From Rosellinia necatrix (taxonomy: Eukaryota; Ascomycota; Sordariomycetes; Xylariales; Xylariaceae): 64,000 nucleotides of DNA. Of this stretch, positions 45,856 through 61,974 are shown piece after piece. Under the pieces are notes generated by a model. That model was not told the DNA's origin, did not search any database, and worked only from the letters and a program-made list of their open reading frames with translations. The position numbers were made by a program, and so were the translations under genes. The stretch is taken from assembly GCA_021209875.1 (NCBI GenBank), contig JAGYVD010000005.1, positions 2,666,001 through 2,730,000 of the forward strand, written 5' to 3'. The first letter of the stretch is position 1. The number at the start of each line of letters is the position of its first letter.

Positions 45856-48800
45856 ATGAATGCTGCCTCGGCCAGTATGGCCGCAGCTATCGTACATCCT
45901 CACCCGTCCACGCCGACGTCGAGAGGGCTCCCGACAAACCCAGCCCAAGCAAGAAGGCGGATTCTCCTTCCCACCTTCAACATGCCTCCGTCCGTGCCCC
46001 CGCCCATGCCGCCGTCCATACCCGAAAAGTACAACGTGTCTCCCGCTGCCTTTGGCTCGACGCTGTCGGCGTCTGCTCCCATGTCCTCGATCCAAGTCAT
46101 CAACCTCGCTCGGGAGCGGATGACGGCCGCTCTGCGGGATAACGAAAGTCAAGCGGCCGAAGCAAGCACCGTGAGCAACGACTTGAAGCCGGGCGTGACT
46201 ATCGATCTCAGTCGGTTAAACATTCAAAATTTGCCGGATGAAGTGGTGGATATAATAAAAAATGAGCTGGAGCGGTTAGCTATTCTACACACCAAAGTGC
46301 TGTGATTGTGACATATAGCTTGCTAACCTCTCTATGCCTTGGTGCAGATTGGCCTTGTCTCACAACAAGTTGACGTCGTTCCCGGTGAGGTTCTCGGAAT
46401 GCACCTCTCTGCGGTATCTTAACGTGCGAAACAATCGCATCGAAAAATTCCCACTGGCGGTGAGTATTCTTGCTTCAATTTGCTGACAAGGCGATGTAAA
46501 CGTATAAACACCAAAAGCCCGGCTAATGTCTGTTGTTCCCTAGTTATGTGAACTCAAGTCACTGGAAATTTTAGATTTAGGCCGCAACAAGATTCGTACC
46601 CTTCCCAATGAAATCGCGAAATTAACCTCTCTGAAGGTGCTTGCTGTACAAAGAAACCTAATCGAAGAGCTGCCACTCTGCTTAGCGGATATAGGCTCAT
46701 TACATGTACTGAAATTGGATGGCAACAACATCCTCTTCCCGCCTAGGGAAGCCTTTCATGTTCAAACAAACAGCCCACCGAATGAAGGGTTTTTCAAGGA
46801 GCGAGAGGTAGTCGAGGTGACAGTCACTTTGCAGATCAAGAAGTTCCTGAGACAATATGCTCAGATCTTAAACGAACGGGAAAACAATATCGAAAATGGT
46901 GGGGATGACTTCGGCGAGAATGTGGAGACGCCACGCATGCCGATAAAACGCGTTACCAGTGGACGGTTCCCAATTCGAGTCAATGGCAATGATGTCGTAG
47001 ATGTTCGTTCACCAGCCGTAGCCCGGGCGCCTCCCATACCGTCCAGATCACACGCCCGAGGCCTCTCGCAACAGAATACGGCCATCAGGCGGCCAGGTGT
47101 CATGCCTCTCACGATTGGTACCCCGAATGAACGTGTGCGATCCAACAGCGAAACGGTATTGCAGGCTGGTCGGTCAGAGCGCCCATCTGAGCGGAATAGG
47201 CGAATGGGGATTATGTCGAGAAAACCGAGCGAATTGGGGACACTGGATGAAGGCCAGGCGAATAATCGATTCAGCCATTATCGCGGTCTCAGTCATGGCT
47301 CGTCTATGACAGGAAATCTGAACTCAAACGCTTCTACGGCCAGTCCGGGTAGCCCTGCCGGCGCTGAACCACTCCTGCAACGTCCCAACTACGTCAGGAG
47401 ACTCTCTGTGCTCCCTGAACAGCGCCGAGAGTCTAAGAGTTTCGACCCGATCCTCGAGTCTGCAAAGGGCATCCTCTACGCGATATTCCAAATCCACCCC
47501 ATGATACAGCTGTTTACTCGATTAACAAACGATGGCACGGCCAAACGTTCAAGCCTCGAAATCGTTTTTTATAATACAAATGTCCATGTCGAGGAGTTGG
47601 AGCAGGAAATTCAGAAACACGAAGTCGCCCTTGACGGCCGGAGCTATGGCCCACGCGAGAATGAAAACGTCCAACGAGCTGTTGTCACGTTGATCAATGC
47701 ATACAGCCATATCTGCGCTCTGTTAGTAGGTAATATGGATACCATTGTTGGCAATGGGGACCCCCGATACATACGCACGATGATGCTATTACTTTATAAT
47801 AGTATTATGGAACTTCGTGTTTCCGCCTATGAGGTCTCAAGGGGGGGTACTGGGTATGTTTCCAACCAGAGTGCTCGATGGCCAGGGTTAGACAATACGA
47901 TCAAGCCACACTCCCGTGAGAGTTCCGTCACCCCAACTGCTGGGCGTCCCGGGCCTGCGCTTGCGACAAGGCCCCGCGTTGGCACATTCGTTCATAACCC
48001 AAGCAACCTCAGAGTGGCGACCGATGCTGCTCTCCCATACTTCCATGGTAACAATCGAACGGCACAAATCATGGCCGCTACGCCTCGATCCGGTGAATCG
48101 TTTGCCTCCTCAAGCACCGACCCGAAGTATCCAGGCGATTTTCCGGCAGAAGAGCGTCAATTTGAGAAGATATTCCTGTCTCTACAGAAATCTACGGAAT
48201 TGGTTATGCGTATACTGCCAGGCTTGAAAATCCAGTTCAGCAATGCAAAGCGCAGCGCAGAAATCCAACGGTTTCCGGACACCGTGATCAATGCATGGAA
48301 GGCGTTGATTACTAAGTGTGAGATCTCCATCAAGGAAACCGAAATCCTCAAGTCACGCCTGTCCAAGATCAAGCTCAAAGAGCCTGGAATCAGAACAGAT
48401 GCCATTTTCTGGAGTCTTTGCAAAAGCTTCATTGACGCTTGGGCCGAATTCGGGAACAAGTTGAAGCAGACCATGGAGCAAGTCAATCTGCCTGTGGAAA
48501 TCAAGGGCCGGCTTCGGCCTATCCAAACCAGTATTAAAGAAACAAATAGTCTAATATTCACATCGCCATGGGGAAATATATTTCGGCAAGCTGGGCATTT
48601 TTCAGGGGCATTGAGCCGTTATTCGCCAAGTCATTATTCATCGGGCTCTACCAGCACGCAGGTGCAACTACCAATGACACCCCAAAGTGCAGCCCTAGGC
48701 CCAGCAGTTCAAGCTACAGTCCCGTCAACCCCACAGAGCGGTTCGTTTGCCAATGTTTTCTCTGGGAATGTTTTTGAGCGGGCCGACGCATTGATTTCGA

Positions 48801-48982
48801 TGGGGGGCTTGAACATGTCCCGGACCAACACGATGAACAGTGCGTCAACAGTGTCCCTAAACTCAATATCCTCTATCACGTCGATGGGAGATGATCGGCT
48901 AGGGTCATCAATGCTTAGTCCCACCTCGACTACGAACACTGCTACTTATCGACTCAACGGGGGAAACAAGCCGGCATTCTAG
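45856..48982 (+). CDS. sog2: Leucine-rich-repeat protein SOG2 (RAM/MOR signalling)
   Basis: Exons 45856-46274, 46348-46459 and 46544-48982 with GT-AG introns of 73 and 84 nt give 989 aa. Four to five leucine-rich repeats run through about residues 115-255 and across both introns (IDLSRLNIQNLP, LALSHNKLTSFP, YLNVRNNRIEKFP, ILDLGRNKIRTLP, LAVQRNLIEELP, LKLDGNNILFPP). Then comes the Sog2 family region (FKEREVVEVTVTLQIKKFLRQY, and the helical part about 440-830: SFDPILESAKGILYAIFQIHPMIQ, FEKIFLSLQKSTELVMRILP). The linkers and tail are Ser/Pro/Thr-rich. SOG2 is a scaffold of the RAM network with the NDR kinase Cbk1/COT1, controlling polarity and cell separation. The domain order supports the name strongly. 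Confidence 0.93.
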
Positions 48983-49874
48983 GCGAATTTTGCCTTATTT
49001 CTCCCTAAACGACGGATGCATAGCATCTAACCGCACATAACCGCCAAGCTTGGTTTGTATCTTGCGACTATGAACAAGCTTTATAGGTTATCATTTGCGT
49101 CTTTTACGCTAATCGTAACTATTATTATCAGCGCCATACAGATCGCCGGATCACGATCGCCAAGCGCCAAACCTAGCACCCACCCTTACATACAATCACA
49201 CAACCCCTTAATGGATGAGCATGGACCCTCTCGGCGTACATGGTTTTTTTTTTTCTATACCTGCACGAAACGTTGTATATCTGTTTGGAATCCGGACTTG
49301 GTGGGGAGTTTGCCTGGTGAACAGAGGATTGAGACTAGGCGTTGTAGCAGAAAAACAACACCGGTTTGGCGCCCAAGGGATAGAATGGTTTGTTTCTCAC
49401 TATAGGTGCCGGTTATTTTGACTTGGCCTTTGGGTTAAGCCTGGAGTGGCACAACATGGATGGAAAGGAAGAAATAATGTGAATGTCAAAATCATAATGT
49501 CTCGAATAGTACAGTGAAGAGAAGAAAAACCAAGAAAAAATAAATAAATTTATCTATCGCCTAATAAGGAGGATTCATTGCCCATATGTTCAATGCCAAT
49601 GCCAAAAATAGTGTTTTTGATCCTTTTTATTTGCTTGGTTTGATCTGATATTGGTTCTATCTACGCTGGTGTGTATTTTTAATGATGCCGTCAAGATTTA
49701 CCTACTCGCATTTTCTACCGGGAGAAGACTCCTCTAAATGACGCCTATCTTGCTTATTTGCAGTGAATGCACATCTCCCAATCATCCCATACGGTTATTT
49801 TTGCGTAGATACCCTAGCCCGTCGGTCATCTTCACGCGCTATACTCGGTCTTATATATATTCGCCTCTCCTGCC
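48983..49874. other. Shared 3' region of sog2 and glutathione reductase
   Basis: Convergent intergenic, AT-rich. Small ORFs are not credible. Confidence 0.5.
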
Positions 49875-52642
<2,768 letters not shown>

Positions 52643-53814
52643 ATGATGGCGATTAAACCCGCACCCGGCGTGATACCGCAGTCCCTGCGGGCTTCACAGT
52701 TGAAGCGCCTCGCCTTCCTCTGTGGTCTCCCGGTGAGCGGGCGGAAAGAGGAGCTTATCACGCGTCTGACAGACACCGTCACCGCCGCAGCCGCAGCCAC
52801 AGCCAGCAGTGCGTCGCTGCCGCCCGAACCCCGGCCTAGGCCGCAGCATGGGCCCGTGGTTTTGAGTATCGATCTCGGCATCCGGAACCTGGCCTTCAGT
52901 CTCCTATCCCCCATTCCCCCCAGCCGCCCCTCCCAAAAGGAAGACCAAGGTAAAGAAGCGCAGCGACGCAGACTATTCGCCATCGTTTTCCGGCACGAGC
53001 CCGCCGGCCGTCAAAATCCACGCATGGCGACGTCTCTCGCTTCTCGAGGGCCCGACCCGTCCCCCAACCGGAAGCGGCGACAAAGAGGCCCTCGGCGTAG
53101 ACGCGTCTTCTACGGCATTCAGCCCAGCGACGCTGGCAAAGACGGCGAATGCTTTTCTCCAAGAGACGGTCTTCCGGCTCGAGCCGCCCCCCGACTCATA
53201 TCTTAATCGAGCGGCAGCGGTGGCGCAGCGGCGGCGGCGCGGCTATCCAGGAGTGGACGGTGCGCGTGAACACGCTAGAAGCGATGCTTCACGCCTCTCT
53301 GCGGACGCTGCACAATGTTGGGGCCTGGAAAGGGGAGGTGATGTCCATACGGCCTGAGCGCGTGGGGCAGCTATTCGTTGGCGCAGAAAGCACAGATACG
53401 AAAGGTGCGGCGCAAACTCACCAGCCCGAGGGGGATGGAACAGACATGCCGGGCAGCGAGCCGAGAAAGAAGCGAATCGGTAGCCGGAAGACGAGCGCCG
53501 AGGCAAAGAAGCTGAAGATTGAGCTACTGAGCGGGTGGTTGGATCAAGGAACTCACATCGTCGAGGCCAACGATGTAGAGGTCAGGCAAATGCTGGATGC
53601 GTACAGTCGCGCAGTGAAGGGCACCAAGCATAGCAAATCAAAACGCGGGGCCAAGAAGGATGAAGGAGAGGGGAATCTCTTAGTTCTGGACAAAAAGCTG
53701 GACGATCTCACAGATTGCCTCTTGCAAGGAATGGCGTGGCTCCGTTGGCAGGAGAATATAGCAATGTTGCGGCGCGAGGGCGGCGTCGGGCAACTCTTAG
53801 GTGACGACGCTTAA
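52643..53814 (+). pseudogene. cce1: Mitochondrial Holliday-junction resolvase CCE1/Ydc2 type, two frame breaks
   Basis: The reading frame starts at ATG 52643 with a SAP-like motif (LRASQLKRLAFLCGLPVSGR, about residues 18-37) and the RNase H-fold start VLSIDLGIRNLAFSLL (first catalytic Asp). It leaves frame at a C6 run near 52914-52921, continues one base on (PPKRKTKVKKRSDADYS...AWRRLSLLEG...ETVFRLEPPP), and leaves frame again at a C6 run at about 53187-53192. The third frame (THILIERQRWRSGGG, catalytic Glu; EWTVRVNTLEAMLHASL) runs to the stop at 53814 with KKLDDLTDCLLQGMAW, the C-terminal Asp pair. Both breaks need removal of one C. All three frames are conserved and stop-free in their segments, so either the assembly has two homopolymer errors or the gene died recently. 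The family resolves four-way junctions in mitochondrial DNA. Confidence 0.85.
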
Positions 53815-55254
53815 CCACGGATCTTGCACAGCTGAAGGGAAAATGCATATACGACGCATACTAAAGAGGAGCATGGCCGTCAAGTAGATTACCCCCAATT
53901 ACGCGCGATATGGCCGCATAGCTGTCGGAGCATGCACCTCGAGCTGGCAGTGCCAAATTTACCACACAAAACTGAGAACCCAGTATTTCAAGTTTCGAAG
54001 ACCCCGCCAAAGCTTCGTGTTGAGTCAGCGGTACCACTCATCACCAGGGACAGACACACACGAAATCGCTCCATATTAGTAACACATGCCCAGTAGCCAA
54101 TAAGGTAGCCTATGCAGGATGTTCGGGCTGATAAATCTCACATCAGGTGCCCCCTGCTAGGATTCTACGAGACCGCTACTCCGTTCAGACCTTGGACGGG
54201 GTGGAACAGTGCTTAGCAACCGTTCCCCTCGCCGCTCTTCCCCGTGCTCTGTGGAGAACTGCTTCGCCGGGAGGGGGCATGCATAGTGGTGACTAAGAGC
54301 GAATACGCAGCAAGGAATGGGTTGCCTTCCTGTATTGACACGCATCTGTACGAGAAAACATAGGTAGCCATGCGTCGTTGAGTCACCTAGCCCTTCCTGT
54401 CGAGAAGTAAGCGATTTGCTACAGAAAAAAAAAGAAGAGCATTTCCTTCTCAATGCCGTGATGTCGTATCCAATCATACCGTATTAGGCGTGGGGGGCCG
54501 GGGGGCGGGCGTAAGAGCCTCACTGCCATATTCTCTAATCCGAACCTCCGTGTCACATTGCTGACAAAGGTATGCAAAAGGGGCCACGAGATGATAATAT
54601 AAAAGAGCACGGGAACTATCTCCTGGCAGACTATAGTCTTACCAAGGCTGATGGACATTGTCCGACCCAAGCCATCTCACAATACGGCAGTCCCCTTGAG
54701 CCACGTGTGGTGCAGAAGGCTCGCTATTTGGTGTTAGGTTTAGTCATGACCCGGCGGCGCACAGGGGATTTCTCCAAAGCTATAACACGGAGGTTGAATA
54801 AGTTGAAAGATGTCCTCTTTCGCTCCCTTAAATGCAAGTCGTAATTATCGTGTCTTGCCTTACTCTTCGTCTTGCGCGGATGGCTCACAGGCTACAGCCT
54901 CCGTAAATCAGGCGAAGACTTCGCAGCAGTGCGAACGGTATACGGAGAATAAATAGATGGCGGTGCCCCTTGATACATTCTCGGATAGCAACAGATTGCA
55001 TGCGTGGTGATATATGATGCGGTATGCCGGGTTACAAGAATTAGGAGGCCATGCCTAACATATACAAGGCTGCGAAGAGGAGAAAAGTATACGTTGCACA
55101 TAACACATTCCTTAAGAGAAAAAAAGGTTTTTCGTATGCGTCAGCCAAAGAAACCGATGCCTTGCTACTTTCTTAAGCCTGTGTAGGCATGATATCCTTC
55201 CATACCTATGTAACCCTTAACGCCATGACGCTGCCAATCACTCACGCAATCTAC
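53815..55254. other. Intergenic between convergent cce1 and het-c
   Basis: No credible gene; short ORFs only. A-rich run at about 54422-54434. Confidence 0.5.
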
Positions 55255-57720
55255 TCAGTATGGATAAGGCGGGTTCCCATATCCTCCTTGCCACTGCTGC
55301 TGCCCATAGGGAGGGTAGCCACCCTGCTGAGGCGGAGGAGGCCCCCCGTGTCCATAGTCAGTACCACCGTAACCCTGGCCCGCATGGCCATGGCCATGTC
55401 CTTGACTTGGATAGCTATATCCATGGCTCGGATAGCTCTGCCCCTGGGGCGCGTGGCTGTGGGTTTGGTCTGACCCGCTGAAATAACTCGCGGCCTCGCC
55501 TTGGGGGATGGGTTCCCGGTAACCCGAATGTCCGCCGGACTGATAAGAGGATGGTGACGGTCTACCGTACCCAGATCCCGGCCGTTCAGAGTAGCTTGGA
55601 CTTGGGCGACCACTAGATCCCGGGCGGCCGCTGGATCTACCGCCCATCGCATCCAGATCTCTGGTTGCACACTGGTCCCATAGCGACCCCTTTGGCCGTC
55701 CGTGACCAAGCTGCTCGAGGTATCCACCATCGAAAATACCGCCGCCATGCGAGTGGCCACGAGAGCCATCTTTATGTCCTGATTGAATGTGGTTCTTCCC
55801 CGCGCGGACAGATTCCGAACCCAGTAGGCGATCAAGTTCATGCCGGCGTGGGTATTCGTTTGCCCACTGCCGGACAGTATTGAACATGTCTCGCTGGATC
55901 TCGACACGTTCGTCCCGAAGAGCCGGGTGGTGGAAAGCCCTGAGGACATCGTTAACAACTTCGTCAACAGGTACCCCGGGATTCTCCCAAGCGTATAGTA
56001 CTCGTCTGGTGAACAATTAGCACCATAAATAAGTCGCGTTCTGAAACAACTCACGGGACAACATATTTAAGGATGGTAGAAGCGACTCGACCGGCACATG
56101 AGTTCAGAATATTCGTAAAATGATCCTTAGAGAGCATAGAGTGGGTTGGATCTGTGCAATAGGGGTTCGTCCAAGGTTCGAGTTGTGAATGCGCGCTGGC
56201 ACTGATGACGTTCGAGGAGCCATCCTTGAGCGCCGTTGTAATAGCGTTGATGATAGGTCGGATGAACGGTGCCAAGAGGCCTAGAACAAACGCTGTCAAT
56301 GTTTCGCTAATCTTTTCCAGCAGGCTCTCGAGTCCCGGAACCTTAGCAATCCCCCTGTTTATTGATTTAACGATTTTGTCACGGAACGCCAAAATAGGAT
56401 AAATCTGCTTGGAAACCTTAACAGGGTCGAAATTCTCGCTCATGCCCGGGACAACGTTCGCGTTCGACCTTGTACTAGAGTAGGCGCTGTTTTGTTCGTT
56501 CCGTCGCTCCTGCTCTTGTGCCATCTGCTTCAGGTCGCTTGCCTCGGAGGCCATCCCGCCTCCTATACCAGGTAGCGAACCAATAAGCGAAATGAAGTCG
56601 GAGGCACCGCTGCCTCCACCTCCCCCGAAGAGGCTACTACCGAGACCCCGAGTGCCACTACTGCTACTAGGTCCGTTGTTGTTGTTCTCGGCATTCTTCA
56701 GGGCAATGTCCAATTCATCGACCTCGGACTGGGTGAAATGGTCGGTAGCCTCACCCAGAACCGAATGCAGGAAATCGACGCCGCCAAAAGTTCCCGTCAC
56801 CAAGGGGAAAACGCGATGGCCGCGGAGGCTAATCTCGGTGCTGGACCCGCAATGAGTGAAGACATTGCGGTAGCCTAGTTCGCGCAGCGCTAATTCACAG
56901 TAATTGCTATGGGCACTGAAATCCTCCATGCAGTGAAGAGCTTGGCCGAGGCACCGTAACGCCTCGCATAGGTCCTCTTCCTTTCCCCTACCATGACTAC
57001 CGCTGGTATATAACCTCCCAAAGTGAATACTGCGCCCGAAACTGAACCTGAGATAACCGGTGCTCGTGGCCCAGTTGCCGCGTTCATTTGCAATGTAGTT
57101 CTTCATGCCCGTATGCGGGTCGATCTCGGTCTCGGTAGGCATGACGGGGCCGCGAAGGCGGCGATCGAACTCCCTGGCGTCCTTGCCATCTGCATAGCCA
57201 AGTGGGTTATCTATGTGTTCTTCCGGCCGATAGACACCGAGTCGTTCGGCGGTGACCTCGAACTCCTCGGTTGCATAGCCGTTCGCAAGGAACGAAAGAA
57301 CCCAGACGAGGATGCGGATCGTCTCAGCATTTGCACCCTTCAGACTGCCCACATCGACAGCCTGCGAGTAGTCTCGGAGCCAATTTCCAAAATAGGTTCT
57401 TTGGACAAGCAGAGTGGTCCATTTCTTGCCGTGCAAGAAGGCGATGGTCCTACGGGGGAAGATCAGGCGACAGTTCGTTCACGCGATAGGCATGGAGGGC
57501 TGATAACATAACCAATGCAACGAATTGCCAGCATGACCATGACCGATGCAACTTACTTGAGCATGTCCTCGATATCGCCATGTCGCCAATTGTGGCCCTC
57601 AACCTGGGCGATGGAAGGAATATTGCCTGCACCGAAGGCCGCAGCCTTGGTGGGCATCAGGACCAGGATCAGACCGAAAACTAGCAGAGCACTGCCAATC
57701 CCAAGCCGAGGTAAGCCCAT
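55255..57720 (-). CDS. het-c: Heterokaryon incompatibility protein HET-C
   Basis: Three exons, 57720-57557, 57449-56055 and 56005-55255, with introns of 107 nt (57450-57556) and 49 nt (56006-56054), give 769 aa. A signal peptide (MGLPRLGIGSALLVFGLILV, to about residue 28) precedes the HET-C hallmark FGAGNIPSIAQVEGHNWRHG and the conserved catalytic-like body: YFGNWLRDYSQAVDVGSLKG, GYATEEFEVT, ALHCMEDFSAHSNYCELAL. There is a Gly/Ser/Asn-rich indel-prone segment (ENNNNGPSSSS...FGGGGGSG, about residues 290-330), then KYVVPRVLYAWENPG, and a Gly/Pro/Tyr/Gln-rich tail (about 620-769). In Neurospora, alleles differing by indels in het-c trigger non-self recognition together with a linked HET-domain partner (pin-c); no such partner is seen next to this gene. 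Strong family call; allelic activity is unknown. Confidence 0.95.
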
Positions 57721-60700
57721 GATGTGTGTGGATGTGCGTGGATATGTGTGGTTGTACGTGAGTCTTTGCTTGGGCTTTTGATCACGGCGTCACCCGTGCA
57801 GCGTGTTCGTATGACAATGTTCACGGCAGAGGGTAGACTTGTTGTCGTTGAGAGAAGGGGCTCTGTGACAGGGAACGAGTGAATGACGAGAGTAAGAATG
57901 CATAGAACAAAGCATGTAGGGTAGGTGGGTGGGTTTGTTGTTAGGGTGGTGGCGGCGGCGCAAGAAGGATGGCAAAATGGGATGGATGCTGGGTTCCAGG
58001 TTCTGGCGCACAACGCTCGCGGGTGACGGATGGCGGGGTAGCTGGATAGGGACTGACGGGTTTAATTGGAGGGGAGGGGTAGAATTCCAGGTCTGGTAGG
58101 TGGGGTTGATAGGTAGGACCCAAGTTCGGAGAGTGACGCCATGATCCAATGCCGTTGCAACCGGGAAAGTGAAAAAAAAAAAAAAAAGAGCGCCAACGAT
58201 AATAGGATGAAAACAGGTTACATACGCGAGGCCACTAACAACAGGAGCCATAATATAACTACGACCGAATAACTACCGAAAATATCATATTCACCAGCAG
58301 TAGTTATATGATGAAAGGTAGTAGTAACATGTAGTACGAGTATTATTCAAGTTATCGACGCCGCGAAATTAAAAATTACCTAATGCCCGGACTACGCCGT
58401 TGAGGACCATCGCCACCAGCAGCGCCACAGCCTCTCAGCTGAGAATCTGGCCTGATCAGAGCTTGTAGGCTACCAAGATGAGTGGGGCAACGGAGACCGA
58501 ATACCAAAATTCCTATTTCAAGGAGCACGTGTGATATATGATGCCTATCGCCTATCCCGTACCTATGCTTTATTCTATTGGCTGCGAAGCTGGGGAAATA
58601 AGGTTAATTTTAAAGTAGTGTACACATGAAAAGCACATGGATCGGTACGGTACTTTGTTCGGTCGAGTTGTTTGGTAACTAACTACCTATACTTACTTAC
58701 CTAGGTATGTACTTGTTGCGTGCTGGACTATAAATTAAGTTTAGGTTTAGCGCCCCGCCGCGACGGATGGCCCTTCCAAGCTTTGTGGACGGGTGGACGG
58801 GGGTACGTACATAACATACATGACGTGCATGCCATAGACTATAGTGCATATGCACCCAGCTGTACACCGACTCTAGACAGGCTGAGCTTGAAACAAAGAA
58901 CGGCTGGACATCGACATCCTTGCGCGCATCATAGAGAATTGTTAGTAAAACAGTTTCACAGGACGTACGGATAGTCGCTGGAATAGGGCTTCAGGTCCGA
59001 TCCAACAATTATATGGTACGATGGTACGATGGCACGACGGCCTCCCGAAGGCCTCCCGAGCAGCCCTCCCGAGCAGCCCTCCTGGAAATAACGTAATAGT
59101 GGACTGCCCGCTCGACACATTCTTCGTGGTGCCTCGTCCAACTACCTATACTAATGAAGGCGCATGATTGCGGACTACCTAACTTGGCTTAAGAATCCAG
59201 CTCAGCATCTTCTACGCCATCGCGTTGTTGCGTCGCCTCGCGCGTTAGTTCGCATAAAGAACGTGTTCTCGTTACGGAGCCCAGACTCGATCCTGTCGTG
59301 TATATTGGCGGCGATGGCCCCGAACGATCGTTTGATTGGTGATACTACCGTGAAACGGCATGACAACCGCATGCGTGAAGCCGGCATCAGCATGGTCGTT
59401 AGCTAGCTTAGGTGTTGAGATGAAGATGTCTTTTCCCCCGCAGGGTTAGGGTGACTGTTGGGAACTGTCGGTAAGCATATCAACGAGCCTTCCAGATCCG
59501 CGGTAAGGATGGCAGAGAAATTATCAGGCTGTGTCCGGCCCTCGGCCAGTGCGCCCTTCGTACATGTTCGTACATGTTGGGTCCGAATGGCAGTGAGTTC
59601 CAAGAACTGGGCGTGCATACATGAGTGAATGCGTGATCGGCTACTCATTGAAGGAACACATACTGTTGGTGGCATAGCGAGACGTGAGAACTAACTAAAC
59701 CTTCTGGTCAGAATCCATATACCGTCAGGCTAGGGAACGTCGCTACGTCGGTGTATGATGGGTCAGATATTAGTTAGTAGAATCTTAAACTTGTGACTGA
59801 CTTCTTGATCCAGCCTTGTCTTACTTCCGTGGCGTGCTCATGGCATGCAGCAACCTACTAACTGCTTCTTAACTCGGGTACACTCGGCTCCGGCGAATGA
59901 ACAGCATACAACATGGCGGCGGTACATACCAAGATGCAACCTAACAACTAAGGCACCCCAAAGTCCTAAACGGGTGCGAAAAACATCATGCGCCTGCCCC
60001 GTACCCTCCTAGCTCTCCATCGTCTGCCCCCGCGGCGTACTTAATTAATATCTACACTAGGTACATGGTGGTGTCAATCGCCGTCGTGATCCGCACATAC
60101 TGAGCAACCTATTCCGATTTAGGCCTTGAGCGCGGCATTCCACACGGCACATGACACTCAGTTAGGCACTTCGCGCATGCATGCCTAGGTATATACATAA
60201 CGTACATGTCTAGGATACGGTCAGGCTTGTAGGGCGTCGGTTGGCATTCAGTGTGCGACAATATAACCTCGGCTCTGTTGATTCCTTGGTGAACAGTCAC
60301 AGTGAGCCCATCGTGCCGTGTTTGAGAATTTCTCTCATTGGCCCATAATCTGTGTTTAGTATGCAGAGGACTTGTGACAGTGACGGCATCGGCGTGATGC
60401 CGTACTCGTTGCCTTGCCCTGTGACATTGAGGCTCCCACTGGCGTCGTTGGTGAGGCGGCTCTGTGGATATAGGGGACGACAGTGTCAAAATCTTGTGGG
60501 AATCTAAAAGACTTTCTTTTGGCGCCAGTTAAATTTGTAACGGAGGCTGGGACAAATTGGGGTATATTGGTCTATGTTTCAAAATAAAACTCTTGAAGCG
60601 AATACGACACCACAGCGTACCTCTGACTACTGACTTGTGAGTAATACCTGTTATATGAACACTTCTAAGTCGTCACTAAGTGTGTAAGGCCCTCATAGGT

Positions 60701-61974
60701 GATCTGAACTAGGAATCGAAGGCGGGGTTTACGGCTCCTGAAAAGCTACATGCCAAATAGGCAAGCCGGGGTACGTGATATGCAATCACTTCCATTTTAG
60801 TACCTTTTTGCTTACTACTCCCAGCTAGGCTCTGCCGTGATTGCTTTATCAACCCTACGTATACTACTACGGCACAGGTTCCCTTCCAGATACGGTAGAG
60901 ACATGGGAAGATAGTGTATATGCCTTTGCTAGCGGGCCACGTAGGTATTACCCGTCCGCTATACATGTGTGAATGTGCTTTATCGGTATCATATGACTAA
61001 TGATATACGCAATTGAGAGACCTCCACTCTTCAACCCTTACCAAGACAATGGCATCATTGCAATTCAAACCCATACCCCCCTAAACCCGCGTGGAGATAG
61101 GTAAGACTATGGAGCCGCCCATTTTACTCAGCTCAGTTTGACGTGTGTCAATACCTTCCGAGCCCGCCATTTCAGCTGACAATGCCGGGGGGATGTATCA
61201 TATACGGCGAACCATCTGCATAGCGGCCCACGCGAGGTCAGATTCACCGAATAGCTGACCAAAAGTATATATATATATATAATTATATGTATGTATGTAT
61301 ATATGTATGTATATGTATCAAGTAAGCTGCAGCGGAGATGCCGGCCCAAAGTAGGGGCATGTCATCGACTGGGTATCATTTTGCAGATATAGGGAATGAG
61401 AGGTATGAGATGGTATGCTAGATGACGATAGATACGTCAGGTACGAACTGTGGGGATTTTCAAGAATAGGATGAGAGAAGCATTGATTCGTGGCGATTGG
61501 GAATTAAAGTGATGAGTTGCATGAGCCTCGGCCAGAGGTTATTCATTCGTGTAGAAGCAGAAGAGGAACTCAGAGAATGGGCGATGGAAACCATGGAGAT
61601 GGAGGCGAAAGCACCTAGCCCAGTCGTACGGAGTGTAGGCGTAGTGGGTTTCTTTATCTATTGGGCTCATGAACGCGGTTTCTGTTTTGGCTACTGCTCT
61701 CAAACATGGCCTTATACTTCGAGCTGAGACTCATGAGGGGTGCAGCTAAGTGTATAGTATCAATCCATAACCCTTGTTTCAAATCGACCGTGTTGTTCAC
61801 GATTGACGGGTTTCAGAACCTGTATTTAAGCCAACTACTTCTCCTGGTACATATGCTTGCTGTTAACTCCTCTCCACGCTACCATCAAATACTGACAAGG
61901 CAAATTATCTAACAAAGAGGACAGGAACACCCCAAAAAAAAAAAAATTACTTGTCTAAAAGCGACAAAGAAGGA
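57721..61974. other. Gene-poor stretch upstream of het-c
   Basis: 57.7-58.3 kb should hold the het-c promoter and leader (poly-A at about 58172-58187 on the plus strand). Exact TACCTAGGTA at 58698-58707. Small tandem duplications at about 59013-59084 (GGTACGAT, GGCCTCCCGA and GCAGCCCTCCCGA units, two to three each). TA/TATG microsatellite at about 61267-61316. A-run at about 61933-61946. ORFs here have no recognisable features. Confidence 0.5.
61267..61316. repeat. TA / TATG microsatellite
   Basis: Alternating TA run followed by imperfect TATG units. Confidence 0.9.

Noticed and set aside
55251..56054. Alternative minus-strand frame of 267 codons over the het-c tail
   Set aside because: The other frame continues HET-C through a clean 49-nt intron; the alternative has no domain.
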